A stretch of DNA of 64,000 nt from Pseudomonadota bacterium (GCA_021813805.1 JAKAJL010000010.1:27956-91955); one strand, 5' to 3'; counted from the first letter of the stretch, positions 7,665 through 16,803 are shown. The notes: generated by a model from the letters alone, not told the origin. A program made the numbers and translations.

Positions 7665-7804
7665 GCCGCCGATTTTCCAGTAGAAGACGGCGTCGAAATA
7701 ACGATCAGCGCCGCCCATTTCGGGCCAGAATTGGGGCCGCGTCGGGTGCGATGAAAACGAACAAGGCGGCGCTGCCGCTTTTTCTCGATGCCATCGCCCT
7801 TTAG
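7661..7804 (+). CDS. Very small Arg-rich basic protein
   Basis: A 47-residue open frame starting with an ATG that overlaps the preceding stop by four bases, with GAGGAG 8 bases upstream (inside the previous gene). It begins MSRRFSSRRRRRNNDQRR and is strongly basic over the first 25 residues, then ends in a short hydrophobic stretch (LPLFLDAIAL). The composition fits a nucleic-acid-binding peptide. Translational coupling makes it more credible than its length alone would. Confidence 0.45.
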   Translation: MSRRFSSRRRRRNNDQRRPFRARIGAASGAMKTNKAALPLFLDAIAL

Positions 7805-7925
7805 CCGAAAACGTTCGATTTTAGTTCCTCGGGGCGGTCCCCTCCTGACGCTAGGTCAGATTCTGTATCTGTTCTGCAGGCAAATCGCGTTAAGGGCGAA
7901 GACCACCGTCGGCACGCCGGACGGC

Positions 7926-8050
7926 CGGCGCGGCGCCGCGCCTGAAGAATCGAGAGGCGGCTTCGGTCGCTTTTTCCGCTCGAAGACTGGCATATTTTGG
8001 CGCCGGCGCTGTGGCAATCGGTCCATTGACCTCGCCGCCTGATCGGCTAT
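7926..8050. repeat. Copy 2 of the 125-base direct repeat, with tail remnant
   Basis: It aligns with 6369-6492. It is preceded by and overlaps a remnant (7892-7945) that reads KGEDHRRHAGRPARRRA then stop, the same tail as the 5891-6388 gene. The hairpin following the stop is degraded compared with copy 1. The gap 7805-8098 holds this repeat and no complete gene. Confidence 0.75.
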
Positions 8051-8098
8051 CGTCAATCCGTTCGGAGGCTTCGCCAACAAATTCCAACAGAGATCGCG

Positions 8099-8137
8099 AT
8101 GTCACCCATCAAAAAGGACACGCCGTTCAGACGATGA
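8099..8137 (+). CDS. Possible 12-residue leader peptide coupled to the next gene
   Basis: The ATG at 8099 opens MSPIKKDTPFRR, whose stop overlaps the ATG at 8134 (ATGA). The downstream gene has only a distant AAAAAGGA (about 17 bases before its ATG), so coupled re-initiation would explain its translation. The leader itself has only a weak ribosome site. This is a tentative reading. Confidence 0.2.
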   Translation: MSPIKKDTPFRR

Positions 8138-8793
8138 AAATCCTTATCGCTGCCGCCCTCGCTCTGACGGCGTACGTTGCTCTGATCGTGCTCGCTGATT
8201 TGGGGTTGCGCGACGGCCCGACGAAGACGGGAAACTATACCCTTCCGGCGCAAGCTGATTCGGGCCTTGTATGCCAGCTGATCGACGTCGACTCTTTAAA
8301 CCCGCTCCAGATGACCGTTGATTTTGGCTTGTTGTGGGGTGCTACGGTCACGCTGTTCATCGAAGGCCAACTGCCAGATTCCTTGGATGCCGAAGTTAAG
8401 ACCACACAATGGACGCAGACCCTCAAAGCCCAAGTTGAAGGCGCGCGGATGCTTGAAGCGCAGATTGACCGTTCTACAGGCGAGACGACCATGTCCTATC
8501 AGGCGGCATTGTGGCGCACAGCGAGGGGATTCTGTCATCCCGGCCCTACGAACGTCCGCCCGCCGAAGACGATTCCGCCGGTTTTCCCCGTCTGCAGGCC
8601 ACAAGATTTCCAGAGCGACGCCGACCTCGAGGAAGGTGCGCGGGAAGGCGACGCTGAATTTACCGCCGCTTTGGCCGGAAGGTATCCCGACGCTCCCAAA
8701 TGCACGCTGCCACCAGAAAGTCTTGCTGCGAAGCTGCAGGACGATGGATTTCGCGAGAAATGGGTGGCGGCGCACCAGCCGACCAAACGCTAA
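8134..8793 (+). CDS. Hypothetical exported or membrane-anchored protein
   Basis: A 219-residue protein. The start at 8134 is chosen because it places a membrane segment at the N-terminus (KILIAAALALTAYVALIVLA); a longer frame from 8011 would read through the repeat. The remainder is extracytoplasmic in style, with Cys near residues 50, 138, 156 and 191 that could form disulfides. A hydrophobic stretch MTVDFGLLWGATVTLFIEG lies near 60-80. It is the last larger gene of the element and not a recognisable phage structural protein. Confidence 0.55.
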   Translation: MKILIAAALALTAYVALIVLADLGLRDGPTKTGNYTLPAQADSGLVCQLIDVDSLNPLQMTVDFGLLWGATVTLFIEGQLPDSLDAEVKTTQWTQTLKAQVEGARMLEAQIDRSTGETTMSYQAALWRTARGFCHPGPTNVRPPKTIPPVFPVCRPQDFQSDADLEEGAREGDAEFTAALAGRYPDAPKCTLPPESLAAKLQDDGFREKWVAAHQPTKR

Positions 8794-8996
8794 AGCCATC
8801 CGGTCAATGTCCAGCCGCATCGTCGCCGAAGTGCGCTGGCCACCGATAGGGCGCCAAGGCTCTGGCCACGGCCCCTATTGGACTGCAAGCTCAATATTGC
8901 ATCAAGACGAGGCCTTCTGCCTCACCAACCGGCCCGATCCTCGGCACGGTGGTCAATCGATGCGGTCCGAAAAGGACAAATTAGGGGGACATTTCC

Positions 8997-9251
8997 ATGA
9001 CCGATCGCATCACCATCGAAATCGAAGGCAAAGCCGTCGACACGATTATCTGGACCCGTGCCCGCACGGTCGCGCCCGGTGAATCCTGGAAGGGCTTCGC
9101 CTGCGTCTCCTGCGGCGCTCCATTCGAGGATCTGCCCGCGCTGGTCGTGCATGAGGAAAGTTTCGAACTGGGTTTCTGCCTGCGATGCGCCGAGGCGCTG
9201 GCGCCCGACGCCCTCGCGATCGCTTCCGAACACCTTGGGGTCGTCGGCTAA
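8997..9251 (+). CDS. Small zinc-ribbon-like hypothetical protein
   Basis: An 84-residue protein with two Cys pairs, CVSC near residues 36-39 and CLRC near 60-63, spaced like a zinc ribbon or treble clef. GGGGG lies about 8 bases before the ATG. Small zinc-ribbon proteins of mobile elements often bind DNA or RNA polymerase, but no family is recognised. It is the gene nearest the tRNA junction; the 84 bases to the tRNA contain two near-identical TGCTAGCTA units. Confidence 0.55.
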   Translation: MTDRITIEIEGKAVDTIIWTRARTVAPGESWKGFACVSCGAPFEDLPALVVHEESFELGFCLRCAEALAPDALAIASEHLGVVG

Positions 9252-9334
9252 GCCAAAATCCGGCCTTCTGCTAGCTATCTGCTAGCTAGGCTTTCTAGCC
9301 TCCGCCGCCTCTTCCCTACAACTTGTTGATTTTC

Positions 9335-9411
<77 letters not shown>

Positions 9412-9551
9412 GCTCCGGAGCGGGTGTTTAGGGCCCGCGCGCGGTCCTGTCAATCGTAACGCGCTTCCTTCACCTGAAAACTTGTTCGAGCGCGCGTAAG
9501 AGCCTAAAAGGCGGCGTTCCCGCCGGTTCGTCCCTCTGGCCCGGAGTCGCA

Positions 9552-9869
9552 ATGTCCGCTGCAGCTTTCCTTCTTCCCGTATTCCGGATCGTCGATTTGG
9601 CCATCAATCTTTATTGGTGGGTCATCATCGTCATGGCCGTCATGTCCTGGCTTCTCGCCTTCGACGTGATCAACATGCGCAACGATTTCGTCCGCTCGGT
9701 GTGGAACGGCGTCAACGCCCTGACCGAGCCGGCGCTCAGGCCGATCCGCCGCTTCCTGCCGCCGATCGGCGGCATGGATATTTCCCCGATCGTGCTGCTG
9801 CTGCTGCTGTCCTTCATCCAGATGGAGCTGGACCAGCTGGCGCGGACGCTGATCATGTCCTCGATGTGA
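9552..9869 (+). CDS. YggT family membrane protein
   Basis: A 105-residue protein with two membrane-spanning stretches (about residues 14-36 and 78-98) joined by a loop carrying RPIRRFLPPIGGMDISPI, the YggT signature. YggT proteins are linked to osmotic tolerance and cell division or K+ homeostasis, but the mechanism is not established. Its stop overlaps the GTG of the DUF167 gene; this yggT-yggU pairing is common in proteobacteria. It is the first core gene past the tRNA. Confidence 0.9.
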   Translation: MSAAAFLLPVFRIVDLAINLYWWVIIVMAVMSWLLAFDVINMRNDFVRSVWNGVNALTEPALRPIRRFLPPIGGMDISPIVLLLLLSFIQMELDQLARTLIMSSM

Positions 9870-10201
9870 ACGCGCCCCGCTTTTTCGCGCCGCGCGCCGG
9901 CGGGATCGAGCTTCATGTCCGCCTGACGCCGAAATCCTCGCGCGAGGCGCTGGACGGACCCGAAATTCGCGACGACGGCGCCTGCGTCCTGAAGGCGCGG
10001 GTGCGCGCCGTCCCCGAAGACGGCAAGGCCAATGCCGCCCTCATCGCGCTGCTCGCCAAACAGCTTAAAATTCCGGCCTCGCGTATTAGCCTCGCCTCCG
10101 GCGCGACCGCGCGGCAGAAGACTTTTTCCATTGACGGCGACCCGAAGGCCCTGGCCGAACGCCTCGCCGAGCTTTTCCCCGAGGACGCCAGGTCCCGATA
10201 A
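9866..10201 (+). CDS. DUF167 (YggU family) protein
   Basis: A 111-residue protein. The GTG at 9866 overlaps the yggT stop by four bases (GTGA), giving MNAPRFFAP at the start. The DUF167 pattern is clear: LHVRLTPKSSREAL, VLKARVRAVPEDGKANAALI and SGATARQKTFSI. The family is small, alpha/beta and widely conserved; its function is unknown. Confidence 0.9.
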   Translation: MNAPRFFAPRAGGIELHVRLTPKSSREALDGPEIRDDGACVLKARVRAVPEDGKANAALIALLAKQLKIPASRISLASGATARQKTFSIDGDPKALAERLAELFPEDARSR

Positions 10202-10363
10202 GCCGTTGGGCGCATTGCCAAGGCGCGGCGTCCTGGCCTAGAGCGATGGCGCGTTTCCCGCCACCCTCGCCCTCCCCACAAGGGGGAGGAAACCGGAAAC
10301 GCCGCGCCGATATCATCGGAGGCCTGTCGCAAGACCGACGAATTCAAGAAAAGCGGAGCCAAG

Positions 10364-11413
10364 ATGAGCAAGACCAATTCCGGCAATTTTTTCGAGGATT
10401 TCCAGCTCGGCCAGGTGATCGTCCATGCGACGCCACGCACCGTGACCACCGGCGACGTCGCGCTTTACACCGCGCTTTATGGCAGCCGTTTCGCCGTCCA
10501 GTCCTCGGACGCCTTCGCCCATGCGATCGGCTATCCGAGAAGCCCGGTGGACGACCTTCTGGTGTTCCATATCGTCTTCGGCAAGACGGTGCCGGACATA
10601 TCCCTCAACGCCGTGGCCAATCTGGGCTACGCCGATTGCCGCTTTCTGGTTCCGGTCTTTCCCGGCGACACCCTGTCCGCGACCTCCGAAGTCATCGGCG
10701 TCAAGGAAAACTCCAACGGCCAGACCGGCGTGGTCTATGTCCGCTCCCGCGGCTTCAACCAGCATGGCGACGCCGTGCTGGAATATGTGCGCTGGGTCAT
10801 GGTGCGCAAGCGCGACCCCAAATCGCCGGCGCCGGTGGAAGTCACGCCGCAACTGCCGCGCGCGCTGGCGCCGGACCAGCTCGGCGACGCCGTGCCGGTG
10901 ATCGAGCGCCGCAAATATGACGCCGCGCTTGCCGGCTCGCCCTATCGCTGGGGCGATTATCTGCCGGGCGAAAAGATCGATCATGTGGACGGCATGACGG
11001 TCGAGGAAGCCGAGCACCAGATCGCCACCAGGCTGTTCCAGAACACCGCCAAGGTTCACTTCAACCAGTTCACCGAGGGTCAGGGCCGGTTCGGCCGCCG
11101 CCTGATCTATGGCGGCCATGTCATTTCGCTCGCCCGCAGCCTGACCTTCAATGGCCTCGCCAACGCCTTCCATATCGCGGCGATCAATGGCGGGCGCCAC
11201 GTCAGCCCGCTCTTCGCCGGCCTAACCGTCTTCGCCTGGACCGAGGTGCTGGAGCGCGCCGAAATCCAGGGCCGCGACGATGTCGGGGCCTTGCGCCTGC
11301 GCACGGTCGCGACCAAGGACCAGCCTTGCGCCGCGCATCCCTACCGGCAGGACGAGGGCTATGATCCGAGCGTCATCCTTGACCTCGATTACTGGGCGCT
11401 GATCCCGCGCTGA
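10364..11413 (+). CDS. Mesaconyl-CoA hydratase (beta-methylmalyl-CoA dehydratase), MaoC superfamily
   Basis: A 349-residue protein of two tandem hot-dog domains. The N-terminus (NFFEDFQLGQVIVHATPRTV) and GDVALYTALYGSRFAVQSS match what I know of mesaconyl-CoA hydratases (Mch of Rhodobacter, MeaC of Methylobacterium). The second domain has the hydratase-like TEGQGRFGRRLIYGGHVISL. The enzyme interconverts mesaconyl-CoA and beta-methylmalyl-CoA in the ethylmalonyl-CoA pathway for C2 assimilation. The other pathway genes are not in the window, as usual for this scattered pathway. A terminator follows the stop. Confidence 0.88.
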   Translation: MSKTNSGNFFEDFQLGQVIVHATPRTVTTGDVALYTALYGSRFAVQSSDAFAHAIGYPRSPVDDLLVFHIVFGKTVPDISLNAVANLGYADCRFLVPVFPGDTLSATSEVIGVKENSNGQTGVVYVRSRGFNQHGDAVLEYVRWVMVRKRDPKSPAPVEVTPQLPRALAPDQLGDAVPVIERRKYDAALAGSPYRWGDYLPGEKIDHVDGMTVEEAEHQIATRLFQNTAKVHFNQFTEGQGRFGRRLIYGGHVISLARSLTFNGLANAFHIAAINGGRHVSPLFAGLTVFAWTEVLERAEIQGRDDVGALRLRTVATKDQPCAAHPYRQDEGYDPSVILDLDYWALIPR

Positions 11414-11427
11414 CGGACACAAACGAA

Positions 11428-11456
11428 AAGCCCCCGCGTCTTCGCCGCAGGGGCTT
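11428..11456. terminator. Bidirectional terminator between convergent genes
   Basis: AAGCCCC (11428-11434) pairs with GGGGCTT (11450-11456), extended by partly paired inner bases around a TCTTCG turn. It sits 15 bases behind the hydratase stop and 20 bases before the end of the convergent small membrane gene. Confidence 0.7.
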
Positions 11457-11476
11457 GGCTGTTCGCAAAACCGGCC

Positions 11477-11713
11477 TTATTCGCCGGCGGTCAGAAAAAC
11501 CAGGAAAACCAGCATCGCGCCGGCGAGCGCGATGGCCAGCGAGCCGACGCCCGCCATGCCGTATGTCGCGCCGAGCCCGACCGCCGCCGCGACGACCAGC
11601 GACGCGATGAGAATGAAGCCTTTCAGGGCGGCGGCTTCCTCGGAACTCGTGGCGTGGTGGCTAGCTGGAACTTCGACCGCCGAAGCCTCGGCAATGTAAG
11701 CGTCGCTGCTCAT
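11477..11713 (-). CDS. Small two-helix membrane protein
   Basis: A 78-residue hypothetical protein. The start is taken at MSSDAYIAEA because GAGGAAG sits just upstream. The first 30 residues are polar, then two membrane helices (FILIASLVVAAAVGLGATYG and VGSLAIALAGAMLVFLVFL) separated by a short Gly turn. The layout resembles aa3-type cytochrome oxidase subunit IV-like or other short accessory membrane proteins, but no motif settles it. It is a single gene with its own upstream region. Confidence 0.65.
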   Translation of the reverse strand: MSSDAYIAEASAVEVPASHHATSSEEAAALKGFILIASLVVAAAVGLGATYGMAGVGSLAIALAGAMLVFLVFLTAGE

Positions 11714-11976
11714 GACTTCCTCTTTCTGGGCCTGCGGCCAAACTGACAATGGACGAATCGTCGCGTTTTCAAGCGATGCGACAATTTAACGCGGACGCAT
11801 TTTTTCAGTCTCGCTCTCACGGCCCCGCGCCCGGCCGGCGTCGCTATACAATGGATTTGCGACAAAAAAAAGCGACATTCGACAAATGTCGCCTTGGCAA
11901 GGCCGTCTTGCGCGCATTCCGCAATGACCTGGATCAATTTTCTGCGCCCGGTGGGAAAGGCGCCGAAGCGGCCGTC

Positions 11977-12945
11977 TCAAGCGCCGTTGCGCTTCAGGAA
12001 ATTCCAGACCTTGCGCGCGGCGTCGAAATCGCGCCCCTCATTCACGGGCGCGGCCGGCGAATGCGCCGGCTTCTGCGCCGGGCCGTGCGGCGATGGGAAC
12101 CCGATTCGCAGTTGCTCAACCGGCGCCTTGCAACCGGCATAGGACAGGACCGCGCCCCGGACATGAGTCGCGCCATGGGAATCGCGTTCGGTCAGCGGCC
12201 ATTCCTCCCGCTTGGGGCCGCAGCCGGCCCGGGTTGCGAAAAGCGACAGGGTGGTTTCGGCGGGAAGCGCCTGGAAGGAGGCGCCGCCGATCGTCGCCTG
12301 ACCGCCCTGGAAGGGGACGACGGGATTGCCGATATTGTTGACCGCGATGAAGGCCATCGGATTGAAGGCGCAATTCGCGAGATCCGCCGGCATCGCGGAG
12401 CCGAGCGTCGCGATGCCGGCGATCGGACGTCCGAGGCCCGCGCAGGCCGCGCGATAGGCGAACACGCCGCCCGACGATTCGCCGACCAGGAAAATCTTGC
12501 GCGGATCCCCGACGCCCTCGCCCACGAAACGAGCGATCAGATCGCGCAGGAAGGTTGTTTCGCGGTCGGCGCTCGTCCCGGCGGCGACGGGCCAACCGGC
12601 GGCCAAAGGCTCGGGATAGATGAACACCGGCTTGCGCGATTCGACGATTTCCTGAAATGCGAGGCGATGGCGTTTTGGGCCGGGCGCGCTCCTGGGGCGC
12701 AGGACGATGACCAGCGGCCTGCGGCGCAGTTTCAGCGCCTCATGTTGGATAATGACGGCGGTGCGGTTCTCGCCGCCCGATTTCATATAGAGCCGCGCCG
12801 CCGCCGAAGCCGGGGCGGGCAGAAGACAGGCTATGAGGCCGAAGGCGATCAGGCCGGCGGCGACAACGCGGGCGCCCCGGCGAACCGGCGCCCGCCCCGA
12901 TCCGAAAGCCACGCCGGCGCGAGCGTTCATGCCGAATGACAACAT
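11977..12945 (-). CDS. Secreted PHB-depolymerase-like esterase (LpqC type)
   Basis: A 322-residue alpha/beta hydrolase. The start at 12945 is preceded by GGAGG and gives a signal peptide (basic start, AAGLIAFGLIACLLPAPASA). The nucleophile elbow GESSGG and the following FAYRAACAG are typical of polyhydroxybutyrate depolymerase/feruloyl-esterase-like proteins. A C-terminal DSHGATH is a good candidate for the catalytic His region. It probably hydrolyses an ester outside the cytoplasm; the natural substrate is not evident. It diverges from sdhC across a 289-base gap (12946-13234) with no further gene. Confidence 0.75.
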   Translation of the reverse strand: MLSFGMNARAGVAFGSGRAPVRRGARVVAAGLIAFGLIACLLPAPASAAARLYMKSGGENRTAVIIQHEALKLRRRPLVIVLRPRSAPGPKRHRLAFQEIVESRKPVFIYPEPLAAGWPVAAGTSADRETTFLRDLIARFVGEGVGDPRKIFLVGESSGGVFAYRAACAGLGRPIAGIATLGSAMPADLANCAFNPMAFIAVNNIGNPVVPFQGGQATIGGASFQALPAETTLSLFATRAGCGPKREEWPLTERDSHGATHVRGAVLSYAGCKAPVEQLRIGFPSPHGPAQKPAHSPAAPVNEGRDFDAARKVWNFLKRNGA

Positions 12946-13234
12946 CTGTTCGCCTCCAACCGCCCTAGCTTTGGCTGCTTTGCATTGCGAAAGCAAGACA
13001 CGGGTCCGCGAATGGGGCAAATTCGCATGTTTTCCACGCCGAAGTCGAAACGGCCGGCGCGTCCCGGGACGTTGCGCGAAATCTTTCCGCCTACTTCGAA
13101 GGGCTGAGGCCGATCCAATTGCGCGGTGCACGCGTTTACATTAGTGATTGTTGTCAATCCTCGGGTTTATTTGTGTTCCACGGTTTGCCGCAGCGCCGCG
13201 CAAACCGCGACTGTCCGAACGAAAGGGGGACTCG

Positions 13235-13642
13235 ATGGCGAAACCCAGCCCGTCTCCGCTGGAGCAGCGTCGCCCGCTCTCGCCGCATCTGCAGATCTAC
13301 AAATGGTCGCCGACCATGGCGGCCTCCATCGCCCATCGCTTCACCGGCGCCGCGCTTTACGCCGGCACCCTGCTGCTGGCCTTCTATCTCTTCGCGGCGG
13401 CCGGCGACGACCGCAGCTTCGACTTCGCCTCCGCCCTGTTCAGCTCATGGCTCGGCCAACTGGTCCTGCTCGGCTATACATTCGTGCTGATGCTGCATGT
13501 GATGGGCGGCCTGCGACATGCGATATGGGACGCGGGCAAGGGCTTTGAGGCGAAGGCCCGCGACAGGCTTTCCGTCGGCTCGTTCGCCGGCGCGGCGGTC
13601 CTCACCGTCCTGCTGTGGATCGTCTCATTCGTCATTCGCTAG
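13235..13642 (+). CDS. sdhC: Succinate dehydrogenase cytochrome b556 subunit
   Basis: A 135-residue membrane anchor with three helices. It begins with the family's RPLSPHLQIYKW and has SIAHRFTGAALY (quinone-site Ser/Arg), then LMLHVMGGLRH with the haem-ligand His region. The start at 13235 follows GAAAGGGGG by about 6 bases; an earlier in-frame ATG at 13148 would add a non-conserved extension. It is the first gene of sdhCDAB and anchors complex II in the inner membrane. Confidence 0.93.
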   Translation: MAKPSPSPLEQRRPLSPHLQIYKWSPTMAASIAHRFTGAALYAGTLLLAFYLFAAAGDDRSFDFASALFSSWLGQLVLLGYTFVLMLHVMGGLRHAIWDAGKGFEAKARDRLSVGSFAGAAVLTVLLWIVSFVIR

Positions 13643-13653
13643 AGGCGCGCCCG

Positions 13654-14043
13654 ATGACCCAAAAATCCACCTTCCGCACTCCTCGCGCGCGCGTCAAATA
13701 TCTCGGCGCGGCGCATTCGGGCGCGCATCACGCCTGGATGATGCGGCTGAGCACATTCGCGCTACTGCCGCTGACCTGCGCTTTCGTCCTGATCGTCCTG
13801 TCGCTGACCGGCCGGGATTTCCAGAGCGCCCGCATCTTCCTCGGCTCGCCCATTGTCGCGATTTTCATGCTGCTTTTCGTCGGCGTCGGCGTTTATCACA
13901 TGACGCAGGGCATGCAGGTGATCATCGAGGATTACGTTCATGGCGAACGGGTCAAGCCCCTCGCCCTCATGGCCAATATCCTGTTCGGCCTGCTGATCGG
14001 CGCGGCCCTGATCTACGCGGTGATGCGCCTGAGCTTCACCTGA
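13654..14043 (+). CDS. sdhD: Succinate dehydrogenase membrane anchor subunit
   Basis: A 129-residue, three-helix protein. TPRARVKYLGAAHSGAHHAW at the N-terminus is the alphaproteobacterial SdhD pattern, and YHMTQGMQVIIEDYVHGE carries the haem-ligand His and quinone-site Asp-Tyr. It starts 11 bases after sdhC. With SdhC it binds haem b and ubiquinone. Confidence 0.93.
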   Translation: MTQKSTFRTPRARVKYLGAAHSGAHHAWMMRLSTFALLPLTCAFVLIVLSLTGRDFQSARIFLGSPIVAIFMLLFVGVGVYHMTQGMQVIIEDYVHGERVKPLALMANILFGLLIGAALIYAVMRLSFT

Positions 14044-14102
14044 CTGTCGCCCGGGCGCGCGGCGTCCGGCCTCCCGCAATTCCCGACTGAAGGTTTTTTT
14101 TC

Positions 14103-15935
14103 ATGGCTTCCAACGACGCCCCGGCCCGAACGGCCCTTGGCGGCAAGGCCTATCCGATCGTGGACCACACGTTCGACGTGGTGGTCGTCGGCGCCGGCGG
14201 CGCGGGCCTGCGCGCCACGGTCGGCTGCGCCCAGGCAGGCCTGCGCACCGCCTGCGTCACAAAAGTCTTCCCCACCCGCTCGCACACGGTCGCGGCCCAG
14301 GGCGGCGTCGCCGCCTCGCTCGGCAACATGGGTCCGGACAACTGGAAATGGCACATGTACGACACCGTCAAGGGCTCCGACTGGCTCGGAGACCAGGACG
14401 CGATCGAATACCTGTGCCGCAACGCCCCCGACGCGGTTTATGAGCTCGAACATTGGGGCGTCCCCTTCTCCCGCACCATCGACGGCAAGATCTACCAGCG
14501 TCCCTTCGGCGGCATGACCACCGATTTCGGCAGGGGCCCGCCGGCCCAGCGCACCTGCGCCGCCGCCGACCGCACCGGCCACGCCATACTGCACACCATG
14601 TATGGCCAAGCGCTGAGGCATTCGACCGAATTCTTCATCGAATATTTCGCCATCGACCTGATCATGGACGCCGAAGGCAAGTGCCGCGGCGTGGTGTGCC
14701 TCAAGATGGACGACGGAACGATCCACCGTTTCCGCGCCCAGCTTGTGATGCTGGCCACGGGCGGCTATGGCCGCGCCTATTTCTCCGCCACCTCCGCCCA
14801 TACCTGCACCGGCGACGGCGGCGGCATGGTTTTGCGCGCGGGACTGCCTTTGCAGGATTTGGAATTCGTGCAGTTCCACCCGACCGGCATCTACGGCGCG
14901 GGCTGCCTGATCACCGAAGGCGTGCGCGGCGAGGGCGGCTATCTCACAAATGCGGCCGGCGAGCGTTTCATGGAGCGTTATGCGCCTTCCGTGAAGGACC
15001 TCGCGCCGCGCGACATGGTCTCGCGCGCCATGACCCTGGAAATCCGGGAAGGCCGGGGCGTCGGCCGCAACAAGGACCACATCTTCCTGCATCTCGACCA
15101 TCTCGACCCGAAAATTCTGCACGAGCGCCTGCCCGGCATCTCGGAAAGCGCCAAGATTTTCGCCGGCGTCGACGTGACCCGCGAGCCGATCCCGGTCCTG
15201 CCGACCGTCCACTACAACATGGGCGGCATCCCCACCAATTATCACGGCGAAGTCCTGACCAGGAAGGGCGACGATCCCGACGTCGTCGTCCCCGGCCTGA
15301 TGGCGATCGGCGAGGCGGCCTGCGTCTCCGTCCACGGCGCCAACCGGCTCGGCTCCAATTCGCTGATCGACCTGGTGGTTTTTGGCCGCGCCGCCGGCCT
15401 GCGCGCCGCCGAAGTCGTCAAACCCGGCGCCAAGCAGGAGCCCCTGCCCGAGGATTCCGCCGACCGCGCCTTGTCGCGCCTCGACCGTTACCGCAACGCC
15501 AATGGCGGCACGCCGACCGCCGAACTCCGTCTCAGAATGCAGAAGGTGATGCAGAATAATTGCGCGGTCTATCGCACCGGCGAGGTTCTTGAGGAAGGCG
15601 TCAGGCTCATCGACGATGTGTGGAAGGACCGCGACGACCTGCGCGTTTCCGACCGTTCGCTGATCTGGAACTCCGACCTGATCGAGACGATGGAATTCGA
15701 CAATCTCATCGTCCAGGCCGCCGTGACCATGGTCTGCGCCGAAAACCGCAAGGAATCGCGCGGCGCCCACGCCCGCGAGGATTTCCCCAACCGCGACGAC
15801 GCCAACTGGATGAAGCACACCCTGGCGACCATCGACGATTCGGCCAAGGCCGTGAAGATCGACTACCGTCCGGTGCATAGCTACACCATGACCGACGAGA
15901 TCGCCTATATCGAGCCGAAAGCCCGCGTGTACTGA
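14103..15935 (+). CDS. sdhA: Succinate dehydrogenase flavoprotein subunit
   Basis: A 610-residue protein of normal family length. It has the dinucleotide-binding [12 protein letters not shown] near residue 26, the covalent-FAD His region [17 protein letters not shown] near 60-76, and the substrate-site EFVQFHPTG near 255. C-terminal NWMKHTLAT and the closing KPRARVY-like EPKARVY complete the family features. It oxidises succinate to fumarate in the TCA cycle and passes electrons to SdhB. An AAGG lies 10 bases before the start. Confidence 0.97.
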   Translation: MASNDAPARTALGGKAYPIVDHTFDVVVVGAGGAGLRATVGCAQAGLRTACVTKVFPTRSHTVAAQGGVAASLGNMGPDNWKWHMYDTVKGSDWLGDQDAIEYLCRNAPDAVYELEHWGVPFSRTIDGKIYQRPFGGMTTDFGRGPPAQRTCAAADRTGHAILHTMYGQALRHSTEFFIEYFAIDLIMDAEGKCRGVVCLKMDDGTIHRFRAQLVMLATGGYGRAYFSATSAHTCTGDGGGMVLRAGLPLQDLEFVQFHPTGIYGAGCLITEGVRGEGGYLTNAAGERFMERYAPSVKDLAPRDMVSRAMTLEIREGRGVGRNKDHIFLHLDHLDPKILHERLPGISESAKIFAGVDVTREPIPVLPTVHYNMGGIPTNYHGEVLTRKGDDPDVVVPGLMAIGEAACVSVHGANRLGSNSLIDLVVFGRAAGLRAAEVVKPGAKQEPLPEDSADRALSRLDRYRNANGGTPTAELRLRMQKVMQNNCAVYRTGEVLEEGVRLIDDVWKDRDDLRVSDRSLIWNSDLIETMEFDNLIVQAAVTMVCAENRKESRGAHAREDFPNRDDANWMKHTLATIDDSAKAVKIDYRPVHSYTMTDEIAYIEPKARVY

Positions 15936-15950
15936 AATCGAGCAGATCCA

Positions 15951-16730
15951 ATGGTTGAATTCACGCTGCCCAAAAACTCCGTGGTCGGGTCAGGAAAAAC
16001 CTGGCCGAAGCCGGAGGGCGCCAAGCGCCTGACCGAATTCCGCATCTACCGCTGGAATCCGGACGACGGCGCCAATCCGACGATCGACACCTATTATGTC
16101 GATCGCGACGATTGCGGGCCGATGGTGCTCGACGCGCTGCTCTATATCAAGAACAAGATCGATCCGACGCTGACGCTCCGCCGCTCCTGCCGTGAGGGCA
16201 TCTGCGGCTCCTGCTCGATGAATATCGACGGCGAGAACACGCTCGCCTGCACCAAGGCGATCGACGACGTGAAGGCGCCGGTCAAGATCAACCCGCTGCC
16301 GCATATGCCGGTCGTCAAGGACCTCGTGCCCGACCTCACCGTCTTTTACGCCCAGCACGCCTCGATCGAGCCCTGGCTGCACACCGAAAGCCCACAGCCG
16401 GAAAAGGAATGGCTGCAATCGCCCGAGGACCGCGCCAAGCTCGACGGCCTTTACGAATGCGTGCTCTGCGCCTGCTGCTCGACCTCCTGCCCGTCCTATT
16501 GGTGGAACGGCGAGCGCTATCTCGGCCCCGCGGCCCTGCTGCACGCTTTTCGCTGGCTGATCGACTCGCGCGACGAGGCGACCGGCGAAAGGCTCGACTT
16601 CCTGGACGACCCGTTCCGGCTCTATCGCTGCCACACCATCATGAACTGCGCCCGCGCCTGCCCCAAGGGCCTGAACCCGGCCAAGGCGATCGCGGACATC
16701 AAGAACATGCTGATCGACCGTCAGGCGTAA
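15951..16730 (+). CDS. sdhB: Succinate dehydrogenase iron-sulfur subunit
   Basis: A 259-residue protein with all three cluster motifs. The [2Fe-2S] site is [21 protein letters not shown] near 75-95, the [4Fe-4S] site [12 protein letters not shown] near 170-181 and the [3Fe-4S] site [17 protein letters not shown] near 227-243. It starts 15 bases after sdhA and is the last gene before a strong terminator, closing the sdhCDAB operon. Confidence 0.97.
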   Translation: MVEFTLPKNSVVGSGKTWPKPEGAKRLTEFRIYRWNPDDGANPTIDTYYVDRDDCGPMVLDALLYIKNKIDPTLTLRRSCREGICGSCSMNIDGENTLACTKAIDDVKAPVKINPLPHMPVVKDLVPDLTVFYAQHASIEPWLHTESPQPEKEWLQSPEDRAKLDGLYECVLCACCSTSCPSYWWNGERYLGPAALLHAFRWLIDSRDEATGERLDFLDDPFRLYRCHTIMNCARACPKGLNPAKAIADIKNMLIDRQA

Positions 16731-16751
16731 GCCGGCGGATCCTTCACAATG

Positions 16752-16783
16752 AAAAGGGCGCGCCCCGAAGGACGCGCCCTTTT
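16752..16783. terminator. Bidirectional rho-independent terminator after sdhB
   Basis: AAAAGGGCGCG (16752-16762) and CGCGCCCTTTT (16773-16783) form a perfect 11-pair stem with a 10-base loop, with T runs on either strand. It sits between sdhB and the convergent GNAT gene and can serve both. Confidence 0.9.
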
Positions 16784-16803
16784 CGTTTATTGCTTTGTCC
16801 GGC

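Noticed and set aside
6369..8050. Insertion sequence or MITE for the 125-base repeat
   Set aside because: There are no terminal inverted repeats or target duplications, and the unit includes the end of a coding sequence.
11749..12939. 396-codon plus-strand open frame
   Set aside because: The opposite strand has a ribosome site, signal peptide and GxSxG motif; this frame has none of these.
14013..15878. 621-codon minus-strand open frame
   Set aside because: It is the antisense shadow of sdhA, whose cofactor motifs are intact.
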